From: JAMBLL01 sp964387145
GTDB lineage: Bacteria; Actinomycetota; Acidimicrobiia; Spongiisociales; UBA5794
DNA length: 11,944 bases
Assembly (NCBI GenBank): GCA_964387145.1
Contig: CAYLVM010000072.1
Location: 1 to 11,944 of the forward strand
Direction of reading: 5' to 3'
The notes below the pieces were generated by a model. The model did no database searches, was not told where the DNA came from, and saw nothing but the letters and a program-made list of their open reading frames with translations. Position 1 is the stretch's first letter. Each line of letters begins with the position of its first letter. Below, piece after piece: positions 6,199-11,944 of the stretch. Made by a program: the position numbers and the translations under genes.

Positions 6199-7530
6199 GT
6201 GGCTCTCTCATACGTCGGGATCGGTTCGAACCTCGGGGACAGATCGGCGCTCCTCGTGGCAGCACTCGAAGGACTCAGACGTCTCGGTACCGTCGTTGCG
6301 GGATCTCCCGTATACGAGACGGCGCCCATCGGCAACGTCGAGCAGGATGCCTACCTCAACGCCGCTGTCGCCCTCGAGACCGACCTCGATCCAGAGAGCC
6401 TCCTCGGCGAGCTATTGGCGATCGAACGATCACACGACAGGGTCCGTGACGTGCGATGGGGACCGCGGACCCTCGACCTCGACCTGCTCTGGTACGACAG
6501 CCAAACGATCGACGTACCGGGCCTCGCGGTCCCTCACCCCGAGATCAGGAACCGCCGGTTCGTCCTCGTGCCCCTAACCGACATCGACCCGGCACTCGGA
6601 GACACCGCAGGCCTGTACGCCGACGCCCTTGCAGGGGTCGCCGACCAGCCGATCAAGAGGATGACCGGGCCGCTCCACGGCGACGGCACCCGCTGGTTGG
6701 TCGGTCTCGAAGACGCGATCGCTCTTGCCCGCGACGGCTCGACGTGGACGTTCAACGTCCATCAAGACTGGGCGAACACGTCCGGGGACGTCTTTGGTGC
6801 GTACGCTGTGGCCGCTGCGCTCCTGTGCGTGCGAGACGTCGCTCCCGACATGGCACCCGTATCACTCGTCCACCGCTTCCTGAACGGAATACCGGTGGGC
6901 AGCACCGGGTCGATCACTGTCGAGGTGGACCGTCGATCGCCGCGAGCCATCGACGCGACCGTGTCGAGCGATGTCAACGGAGTGCGGGTCGGCCGTACGA
7001 ACATCAGCGCCGTTGCCAGCTTCCCCGAACTCGAAGAGAGTCCCGAACCCCCTCAGGTTCACGGGATAGCCTCCGCCACCCCGATCGACCAACTCACCCG
7101 CCGCCTGGGGTTCACGATCGGTGCGTCAGCGCTGAACTGGAGGCCACTCGAGAACTGGGAGGCACCCGACATGGCTGGTGGCGATGAACCGGTCGTGCGC
7201 CTCTGGAGCCCGAACATCGCCCTCGGCTGGGACGACCCGTACCTCGTCGCAGCGGCACTGCTCATGCCGATCGACGCGGGCGTCTGGCCCGCCATCATGC
7301 ACACCATGGGCAGGCTGCCCGACGGCCCACCCGTTTACACACCTACGATCGAGCTCTCAGCCCACTTCGCAGATCTCCGCTCACATGACCGGTTCCATCT
7401 TGCAGAGGCACGCATCGACCACCGGACCGCGTCCGCCGCGTTCGGGGCTGTGCGCATGTGGGGCATGGATGGGACGTACCGGGCCATCGGCCACTCGAGG
7501 AACCTGGTGAGGTCGGCGTACCGCGGGTAG
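6199..7530 (+). CDS. folK: HPPK (FolK) fused to a thioesterase-like double-hotdog domain
   Basis: Residues 1 to about 150 are a complete 6-hydroxymethyl-7,8-dihydropterin pyrophosphokinase. Motifs are YVGIGSNLGDR (5-15), YETAPIG (39-45), YLNAAV (52-57) and RWGPRTLDLDLLWYD (86-100), whose D93 and D95 bind magnesium, then PHPEIRNRRFVLVPL (112-126). This domain makes the substrate of FolP. Residues about 180-443 are a second module that reads as two hotdog repeats of the TesB/acyl-CoA thioesterase-like type. The first contains WTFNVHQDWANTSGDVFGAY (about 183-202) and VSLVHRFLNGIPVGSTGS (221-238). The second contains VRLWSPNI, AAALLMPIDA (351-360), TPTIELSAHF (381-390) and VRMWGMDGTYRAIGHSRN (418-435). 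The TesB-type Gln expected near 'GHSRN' is not obvious, so catalysis is uncertain. Ordinary HPPK is about 150-180 residues, so this is a true fusion in one uninterrupted frame. The GTG start is 5 nt after the upstream stop. Confidence 0.88.
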   Translation: MALSYVGIGSNLGDRSALLVAALEGLRRLGTVVAGSPVYETAPIGNVEQDAYLNAAVALETDLDPESLLGELLAIERSHDRVRDVRWGPRTLDLDLLWYDSQTIDVPGLAVPHPEIRNRRFVLVPLTDIDPALGDTAGLYADALAGVADQPIKRMTGPLHGDGTRWLVGLEDAIALARDGSTWTFNVHQDWANTSGDVFGAYAVAAALLCVRDVAPDMAPVSLVHRFLNGIPVGSTGSITVEVDRRSPRAIDATVSSDVNGVRVGRTNISAVASFPELEESPEPPQVHGIASATPIDQLTRRLGFTIGASALNWRPLENWEAPDMAGGDEPVVRLWSPNIALGWDDPYLVAAALLMPIDAGVWPAIMHTMGRLPDGPPVYTPTIELSAHFADLRSHDRFHLAEARIDHRTASAAFGAVRMWGMDGTYRAIGHSRNLVRSAYRG

Positions 7531-7606
7531 AGCGTTCCTCGCGATGTGGGACAGTCACCATCCCGTACGCCCTGGTTCCGCTCTAGCCTTGCACCTGGAC
7601 CGATAC

Positions 7607-7621
7607 CCGATCAAGGATCGG
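7607..7621 (+). promoter_or_regulatory. Hairpin overlapping the ribosome-binding site of the DUF2520 gene
   Basis: CCGATC (7607-7612), loop AAG and GATCGG (7616-7621) form a perfect 6-bp stem in the 97-nt gap after folK. The last two stem bases belong to the GGAG (7620-7623) that would serve GTG 7628. Pairing could partly mask initiation. No clear -35/-10 pair is visible elsewhere in the gap (7531-7627). Confidence 0.35.
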
Positions 7622-7627
7622 AGCCTT

Positions 7628-8419
7628 GTGAACATCGCCCTCTATGGAACCGGCAGAGCAGCTGGGGCCCTCGGCATCGCGCTCACGAACGCCGGCCACG
7701 CCATCGTTGCTCTCGACGGTCGGTCGCGAGCCGGCATCGAAGCACTCGCCGACCTCATCGACGTCGAGGTCGGGGAGCCGGACCTGCGCATCATCGCGGT
7801 ATCGGACGACGCCATCGAACAGGTCGCCACGACGCTCGCAGGCACAGGGCCGAAGATCGACACGGTCCACGTCTCGGGTGCAGTGTCGATCGATGCTCTC
7901 GGAGCGCTGGCGTCGACGAGCGTGCAAGTGGGCTCATTCCACCCGCTCCAGACCCTGCCCGATGCCCGCAGCGGAGCAGAGCGCCTGGCCGGGGCGTGGA
8001 TCGGCATCACCGCAGACGAGCCGCTGCGCCGACGACTCAACGACCTCGCAACCTCGATCGGGTGTCGACCGTTCGACGTCGATGATGCGGCCAAGCCGCT
8101 ATACCACGCTGCTGCTGCGGCGACGGCGAACTTCACGCTCGCGGTCCTCGATCTCGCAAAGGATCTCTTCGAAGCCGCAGGGATTCCTTTCGACACCGCG
8201 CGGCCTCTTCTCGAAGCGACCGTCGCGAACGCGTTCGAGCTCGGGCCTCGCGGTGCGCTCACCGGCCCGATCGCTCGGGGAGACGTCGCTACGGTCATTC
8301 GCCAGACCGCCGCCGTGCGCGACGCGCTCGGCGAGCGATCTGGCGACTTCGAGAGCCTCGTGGGGTTGACCGCCCGTATGGCGGGAACCGACGATCGTTT
8401 CACCGGAGCTCTCGGATGA
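7628..8419 (+). CDS. DUF2520 Rossmann-fold protein (putative oxidoreductase)
   Basis: A 263-residue protein with an N-terminal Rossmann domain and a C-terminal DUF2520 domain. The nucleotide-binding turn is ALYGTGRAAGAL (4-15). HVSGA (81-85), FHPLQT (104-109), PLYHAAAAATANF (157-169) and ALTGPIARGD (210-219) are the family's signature segments. The architecture resembles ketopantoate reductase and pyrroline-5-carboxylate reductase relatives, but the reaction is not established to my knowledge. It overlaps panC by ATGA, as DUF2520 genes often sit beside panC (Rv3603c-panC in M. tuberculosis, from memory). A role in pantothenate synthesis, for example as a PanE-type reductase, is a guess from context. 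I chose GTG 7628 because it puts the Rossmann strand directly at the N terminus and has GGAG 4 nt upstream. The longer ATG at 7544 adds 28 residues unlike the family and lacks a ribosome-binding site. Confidence 0.88.
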   Translation: MNIALYGTGRAAGALGIALTNAGHAIVALDGRSRAGIEALADLIDVEVGEPDLRIIAVSDDAIEQVATTLAGTGPKIDTVHVSGAVSIDALGALASTSVQVGSFHPLQTLPDARSGAERLAGAWIGITADEPLRRRLNDLATSIGCRPFDVDDAAKPLYHAAAAATANFTLAVLDLAKDLFEAAGIPFDTARPLLEATVANAFELGPRGALTGPIARGDVATVIRQTAAVRDALGERSGDFESLVGLTARMAGTDDRFTGALG

Positions 8420-9318
8420 AGGTTCTCCGCACGTTCAGCGACGTTCGCGAGCTCACACACGGGTCCATCGGTCTCGTGCCCACGATGGGGTACCTCCATG
8501 AAGGTCACCTCGCGCTCATCGATGAAGCAGCCGAACAGTGCGACACGGTCGTGGTGTCCGTCTTCGTGAACCCCCTCCAGTTCGACGATGCAGCAGACCT
8601 CGACACGTACCCCGATGACCTCGAACGCGACGTCGAACTTGCCTCCCGCCACGGTGCCGATCTCATCTTTGCCCCGGACGTCACCGAGATGTACCCGGCC
8701 CGCCAGCGAACGACGGTGACCGTCGCCGAAGTCACCGACGCAATGGAGGGCGAACACCGACGGGACCATTTCGTGGGTGTCGCAACGGTCGTTGCCAAGC
8801 TCTTTTCAGGTGTCCACCCGGATGTGGCGTACTTCGGGAGGAAGGACGCACAACAACTCGCCGTCGTGACGACCATGGCCAGGGAACTGTCCATGCCCGT
8901 AGAGGTCGTCGGCCTTGCGACCGTCCGCGAGATGGACGGGCTTGCGCTGTCGTCGAGAAACACGAGGCTGACCGGAACCGAGCGACGTGACGCCCTGACG
9001 CTGTCGCAGGGCTTGTTCGCTGCGGCACGCCGATTCACCGAAGGGGAACGCCGATCAGCACCGCTCGAATCGGCGGTGCGCGACATCGTCGTTGGGTCAG
9101 CGGGGGTCGAACTCGAGTACGTCACCGTTGCAAACGCGTCCACAGCGGAACCGATCGACGCCGTTGCCGGCTCAGCGTTCCTCGCACTCGCTGCACGTGT
9201 TGGATCGGTCAGGCTCATCGACAACGTGTTCATCGACGGAAGTACCGGTACCGTCGACACGGGAGTGAGGCTCGAAGGCCCGAGCATCGTGTACGGAGGA
9301 GACGACCCATGCTGCTGA
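8416..9318 (+). CDS. panC: Pantothenate synthetase (pantoate-beta-alanine ligase)
   Basis: Joins pantoate and beta-alanine with ATP to form pantothenate, via a pantoyl-adenylate; cytosolic. The 300 residues carry the full family pattern. The HxGH-type ATP site is PTMGYLHEGH (23-32) and the pantoate-site strand is VSVFVNPLQF (48-57). FVGVATVVAKLF lies at 120-131 and FGRKDAQQL at 141-149. The KMSKS-like region VREMDGLALSSRN (171-183) and RLIDN (near 275) complete the set. GGAG at 8405-8408 lies 7 nt before the ATG. The start overlaps the DUF2520 stop (ATGA) and the end overlaps coaX by 10 nt, so the four genes to lysS look co-translated. The next enzyme in the route, CoaX, is encoded directly downstream. 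No panD or panB is present in the window to supply beta-alanine and pantoate. Confidence 0.97.
   Translation: MKVLRTFSDVRELTHGSIGLVPTMGYLHEGHLALIDEAAEQCDTVVVSVFVNPLQFDDAADLDTYPDDLERDVELASRHGADLIFAPDVTEMYPARQRTTVTVAEVTDAMEGEHRRDHFVGVATVVAKLFSGVHPDVAYFGRKDAQQLAVVTTMARELSMPVEVVGLATVREMDGLALSSRNTRLTGTERRDALTLSQGLFAAARRFTEGERRSAPLESAVRDIVVGSAGVELEYVTVANASTAEPIDAVAGSAFLALAARVGSVRLIDNVFIDGSTGTVDTGVRLEGPSIVYGGDDPCC
9295..9301 (+). promoter_or_regulatory. Ribosome-binding site of coaX
   Basis: GGAGGAG lies 7 nt before ATG 9309, inside the end of panC. The strong match and good spacing settle the overlapping start of coaX. Confidence 0.75.
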
Positions 9319-10082
9319 CCATCGACGTTGGGAACACCCAGGTCGCTCTGGGAATGTTCGACGATGAGGATCTCATCGGGCACTGGCGTCTCTCGACGCA
9401 CCCCGATGCCACGACCGATGAAGTCCGTTGGCAGATGGCGGGCATCCTCGGCGTAGACGGCTTCACCCAAAGTGACATCCGCGGTGTTGCGATCTCGAGC
9501 GTCGTACCGGCAGTCACCACGGCCCTGCGGCGCGTGATACCCCACATCGCCTCCGGCGACGTCGTCATCGTCGGACCGGGAACACGGACGGGGATGGCGA
9601 TCGAGATCGACAATCCGAGAGAGGTCGGTGCCGACCGGATCGTCAACGCTCTTGCGGCACGGGAACGTCACGGCCATCCAGCCGTCGTCGTCGACTTCGG
9701 GACCTCGACGAACTTCGACGTCGTCGGTCGGCAAGGCGCCTATCTCGGAGGTGCGATCGCTCCAGGCGTTGCCATCTCGACCGACGCCCTTGTCTCTGGC
9801 ACAGCGGCGCTGCGACGCGTCGAGTTCGATGAGCCCCGCTCCGTCATCGGAAGAGGAACGGTCGAGGCGATCCAGTCGGGTGCCTTGTACGGCCATGCAG
9901 GACTCGTCGACGGCATCGTCGAACGGATCGCCGTCGAACTCGGTGGCGATGTGACGAGGGTGGCAACAGGGGGCCTTGCCTCTACCATCGTGCCGCACTG
10001 TTCCAGCGTCGATACGATCGATCCATATCTGACACTCGAAGGGCTGCGGATCATCTACAACCTCAACCAGGACGACGCATGA
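9309..10082 (+). CDS. coaX: Type III pantothenate kinase
   Basis: Phosphorylates pantothenate, the first committed step of CoA synthesis. The type III enzyme belongs to the ASKHA fold and needs a monovalent cation. The 257 residues match the family in length. The ATP-binding start is IDVGNTQVALGMFD (5-18), and the catalytic-base motif GADRIVNALAA lies at 107-117 with D109. The metal and phosphate strand VVVDFGTSTNFDVV is at 126-139, GGAIAPGV at 147-154, and GTVEAIQSGALYG at 183-195. VATGGLA is at 218-224 and the closing DPYLTLEGL at 238-246. The strand that is often DFGTATTFD reads DFGTSTNFD, a conservative variant. The gene sits between panC and lysS and overlaps both (10 nt and 4 nt), an order shared with mycobacteria. 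Whether a second pantothenate kinase (coaA) exists elsewhere cannot be seen here. Confidence 0.96.
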   Translation: MLLTIDVGNTQVALGMFDDEDLIGHWRLSTHPDATTDEVRWQMAGILGVDGFTQSDIRGVAISSVVPAVTTALRRVIPHIASGDVVIVGPGTRTGMAIEIDNPREVGADRIVNALAARERHGHPAVVVDFGTSTNFDVVGRQGAYLGGAIAPGVAISTDALVSGTAALRRVEFDEPRSVIGRGTVEAIQSGALYGHAGLVDGIVERIAVELGGDVTRVATGGLASTIVPHCSSVDTIDPYLTLEGLRIIYNLNQDDA

Positions 10083-11593
10083 CAGACGACGCAGTTCCCG
10101 GGGACCCTCTCGACGACGCAGACGCACTCGACGCCCATCCACTGACCCGTGAGCGGCTCGCCAAGTACCGCGCACACATGGACAACGGTGGCTTCCCCTA
10201 CAGCTTCTCGAGAACCCACACGGCAGGTGAACTGCACGAGCGGTTCGACGGTCTCGAGCCGGGGACGGAAACCGATGAGGTCGTTACCGTCGCGGGCCGT
10301 CTGATGAACACACGGGTGATGGGGAAACTGGTCTTCGCCGTCCTCAGCGACGTGACGGGCACGATCCAGCTCTTCGTCGACAAGCGCACGCTCGGAGACG
10401 ACGGGTTCGCAGCATTCCTCGAACTCGATGCCGGCGACTGGGTCGGGGCGACCGGTGCCGTCCTCACGACGAAACGTGGCGAGGTGTCGGTCCGGATCAC
10501 CTCGTTCGAGCTGCTGCAGAAAAGCCTCCGTCCGATGCCGGACAAGTGGCACGGCCTCAAGGACGTCGAAGCACGCAGCAGGCAGCGGTACCTCGACCTG
10601 ATGGCCAACCCTGACTCCCTGGCGACAGCCATCACACGGTCCAAGATCATCTCCGAGCTCAGACGCCAGTTCGAGGACAGGGGCTACATCGAGGTCGAGA
10701 CACCGGTTCTCCTTCCTCAGGCCACTGGTGCCACGGCGCGACCCTTCGCGACGCATCACAACGCCCTCGACCTCGACATGTATCTGCGCATAGCGACTGA
10801 GCTGTACCTCAAACGCCTCGTCGTTGGGGGACTCGAACGTGTCTACGAGATCGGGCGTATCTTCCGCAACGAGGGGATCGACAGCTCCCACAACCCCGAG
10901 TTCACGATGCTCGAGTCGTACGAGGCCTACGCCGACTACGACGACATCATGGTGCTTGTCGAAGACGTCGTGGCGGCGTGCGCAGTGGCTGCAACGGGAT
11001 CCTCCATCATCGAGTACCAGGGCAGAGAGCTGAACCTCGCCGGGCCGTACCGGAGAGCAACGATGCTCGACCTGGTGCGCGAGGCCTGCGGTGAGGACAT
11101 CGACTACGACACCGACCTCGAGACGTTGCGACCGATCGCTGAGGGTCACGGGATCCAAGGAGAGGACCACTGGGGACAGGGCAAGTTCGTCGAGGCACTC
11201 TTCGACGTGCTGGTCGAGTCGTCCCTGTGGGAACCGACGTTCGTCACCGAGCACCCCGTCGAGATATCACCACTGTCGAGACAGCACCGCTCGAAGCCGA
11301 ACGTCACGGAACGATTCGAGTTGATCATCGCCGGGTCGGAGTACGCCAACGCCTTCAGCGAACTGAACGACCCGTTCGACCAGCGGGCCAGGTTCGAGGC
11401 CCAGGCAAGAATGAAGGCAGCCGGTGACGACGAGGCACACCCGATCGACGAGGACTACATCCGGGCGCTCGAGTACGGGCTACCACCGACCGGTGGGCTC
11501 GGGATCGGCGTCGATCGGCTCGTCATGCTCCTCACCGACAAGCACCACATTCGCGAGGTCATCCTCTTTCCCACCATGCGCCCCGAGGCCTAG
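10079..11593 (+). CDS. lysS: Lysyl-tRNA synthetase, class II
   Basis: Charges tRNA-Lys with lysine in the cytosol. The 504-residue product has an N-terminal extension of about 45 acidic and polar residues. An OB-fold anticodon-binding domain lies at about 68-147 (VAGRLMNTRVMGKLVFAVL, GTIQLFV), followed by the class II catalytic core. Motif 1 is near FEDRGYIEVETPVL (198-211). Motif 2 is VYEIGRIFRNEGI (255-267) with HNPEFTMLE (271-279). Motif 3 is GLPPTGGLGIGVDR (467-480). The class II LysRS segment AGSEYANAFSELNDP and the closing FPTMRP are present, so this is not AsnRS or AspRS. The ATG overlaps the coaX stop (ATGA), with AGGA about 10 nt upstream. It is the last gene of the run; a repeat cluster follows from about 13 nt after the stop. 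The start could be slightly further in, but the overlap favours this one. Confidence 0.97.
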   Translation: MTDDAVPGDPLDDADALDAHPLTRERLAKYRAHMDNGGFPYSFSRTHTAGELHERFDGLEPGTETDEVVTVAGRLMNTRVMGKLVFAVLSDVTGTIQLFVDKRTLGDDGFAAFLELDAGDWVGATGAVLTTKRGEVSVRITSFELLQKSLRPMPDKWHGLKDVEARSRQRYLDLMANPDSLATAITRSKIISELRRQFEDRGYIEVETPVLLPQATGATARPFATHHNALDLDMYLRIATELYLKRLVVGGLERVYEIGRIFRNEGIDSSHNPEFTMLESYEAYADYDDIMVLVEDVVAACAVAATGSSIIEYQGRELNLAGPYRRATMLDLVREACGEDIDYDTDLETLRPIAEGHGIQGEDHWGQGKFVEALFDVLVESSLWEPTFVTEHPVEISPLSRQHRSKPNVTERFELIIAGSEYANAFSELNDPFDQRARFEAQARMKAAGDDEAHPIDEDYIRALEYGLPPTGGLGIGVDRLVMLLTDKHHIREVILFPTMRPEA

Positions 11594-11606
11594 AGCGGCC
11601 GTTCGC

Positions 11607-11659
11607 GTACCGGGCTCGCGGGCTCGCAGGCCCCCCTTGCTCGCAGACTCGCTTGTCCC
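11607..11659 (+). repeat. Direct repeat, copy A
   Basis: A 53-nt unit that recurs 65 nt downstream (11672-11724) with three mismatches; the last 29 nt are identical. Each unit contains two CTCGC-N3-CTCGC pairs flanking a run of six C. Unlike copy B, copy A is not followed by the hairpin; the sequence diverges after TTGTCCC. Confidence 0.85.
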
Positions 11660-11671
11660 TGAGCCTTTGCC

Positions 11672-11741
11672 GTACCGGGCTCGCAGGCTCGCGGTCCCCC
11701 CTTGCTCGCAGACTCGCTTGTCCCCCCTGAAGGGGGGACGG
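11672..11741 (+). repeat. Direct repeat, copy B, with terminal hairpin
   Basis: The second copy of the 53-nt unit (11672-11724) runs into a perfect hairpin at 11720-11739: stem GTCCCCCC, loop TGAA, stem GGGGGGAC. The 31 nt at 11711-11741 are identical to 11878-11908 in copy C. With no T-run after it, the hairpin is not a classic intrinsic terminator, but it could still end or stabilise the lysS transcript. Confidence 0.85.
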
Positions 11742-11778
11742 CAGGAACTTGTATCGGGAAGCGATGTCGGGTTCTTCG

Positions 11779-11798
11779 GTCCTCCTTTCAAGGAGGAC
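11779..11798 (-). repeat. Inverted, covarying hairpin copy
   Basis: A perfect 8-bp stem. On the minus strand it reads GTCCTCCT, loop TGAA, AGGAGGAC: the same layout as the hairpins in copies B and C. Two stem pairs are changed, each on both sides (C-G to T-A). On the minus strand, related GCTCG/CTCGC-rich sequence lies beside it (about 11799-11825), so this is a diverged copy of the same element in reverse orientation. Confidence 0.7.
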
Positions 11799-11862
11799 GG
11801 GCGAGGAGCGTTAGCGACGAGCCAGGAGGATGGGGGCTCGAGTTGTGCGACTCAGGTTCTCA

Positions 11863-11908
11863 CCCTCCTCGCTCGGGGACTCGCTTGTCCCCCCTGAAGG
11901 GGGGACGG
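11863..11908 (+). repeat. Direct repeat, copy C, with terminal hairpin
   Basis: A third, partial copy. It starts with a diverged CCTCGCTCGGG stretch and then matches copy B exactly for 31 nt (11878-11908), including the hairpin at 11887-11906. It lies in the same orientation as copies A and B. Confidence 0.8.
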
Positions 11909-11944
11909 AGGAGTTGGAAGTTCGAAGACGGGTACGACCTCGTG

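Larger units (their letters stand above)
11594..11944. other. Intergenic region after lysS, no convincing gene
   Basis: This 351-nt stretch is dominated by GC-rich direct repeats and hairpins described separately. Short open frames on either strand run through the repeats and give Arg/Pro/Ser-rich translations with no recognisable motif. No tRNA-like or rRNA-like sequence is visible. The final 30 nt, read in the frame of position 11915, give WKFEDGYDLV. That looks protein-like but has no convincing start, and the window ends there. Confidence 0.7.

Noticed and set aside
6739..7527. Hidden FolB (dihydroneopterin aldolase) domain in the C-terminal half of the FolK fusion
   Set aside because: The residues show no FolB motifs, such as the conserved Glu and Lys in a short T-fold of about 120 residues. 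Length and pattern fit a double hotdog instead.
7642..8769. A 375-codon minus-strand frame opposite the DUF2520 gene and panC
   Set aside because: Low-complexity Ala/Arg/Ser-rich translation without domain features; it mirrors the codon bias of the + strand genes.
8505..10175. A 556-codon open frame on the minus strand across panC, coaX and lysS
   Set aside because: It lies opposite three secure genes, and its translation is Ser/Arg/Thr/Asp-rich with no recognisable motif. Long antisense frames are expected in GC-rich coding DNA.
11720..11739. Classic rho-independent terminator after lysS
   Set aside because: The stem is strong, but ACGG follows and not a T-run, and it lies 127 nt after the stop. 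Repetition and inversion of the element fit a REP-like repeat better, although it may still affect the transcript end.
11424..11897. Open frame overlapping the lysS end and the repeats, plus a minus-strand frame at 11480-11791
   Set aside because: Both owe their length to GC-rich repeats, begin inside lysS in another frame or run opposite to it, and encode Arg/Pro/Ser-rich sequence with no motif.
11607..11908. CRISPR array
   Set aside because: The repeats number two to three, differ in length and spacing, include an inverted copy, and have no regular unique spacers or cas genes nearby.

Overview
This is a GC-rich window from a bacterial chromosome, and all recognisable genes lie on the + strand. 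The gene set and order point to the phylum Actinomycetota. The order is DUF2342 metalloprotease, tilS, hpt, ftsH, folP, folK, DUF2520 protein, panC, coaX, lysS. From memory, this is the same backbone as the Mycobacterium tuberculosis region around ftsH-folP1-folK-panC-coaX-lysS. Frequent GTG starts, ATGA/GTGA stop-start overlaps and actinobacterial-type family members agree with this. Several local differences from that backbone suggest a deep-branching lineage, possibly Acidimicrobiia-like. That placement is inference, because no rRNA or lineage marker is present.

Layout. Positions 2-2837 hold a tightly overlapping trio: a 5'-truncated DUF2342 zincin-like protein, tilS (tRNA-Ile lysidine synthetase) and hpt (hypoxanthine phosphoribosyltransferase). 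A 96-nt leader follows, with a TTGACA box, a 9-bp hairpin and a strong ribosome-binding site. It precedes ftsH (membrane AAA+ zinc protease), folP (dihydropteroate synthase), a 160-residue protein resembling a dual-specificity phosphatase without its catalytic Cys and Arg, and a fused folK-double-hotdog gene (2934-7530). After a 97-nt gap comes a second overlapping run: DUF2520 Rossmann protein, panC (pantothenate synthetase), coaX (type III pantothenate kinase) and lysS (lysyl-tRNA synthetase) (7628-11593). The last 351 nt hold no convincing gene. They contain a cluster of GC-rich repeats and 20-nt hairpins in both orientations.

Functional logic. The window joins translation and tRNA housekeeping (tilS, lysS), purine salvage (hpt), membrane protein quality control (ftsH), folate synthesis (folK makes the pyrophosphorylated pterin that folP uses) and the pantothenate-to-CoA route (panC, then coaX). 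Compared with the mycobacterial arrangement, folE, folB and panD are absent from their expected slots. The pseudophosphatase-like gene sits exactly where folB is expected.

Most worth a second look: the phosphatase-like protein with a dead signature, the folK-thioesterase-like fusion, the missing folate and pantothenate genes, altered ATP-loop residues in TilS, and the REP/BIME-like repeat cluster after lysS.
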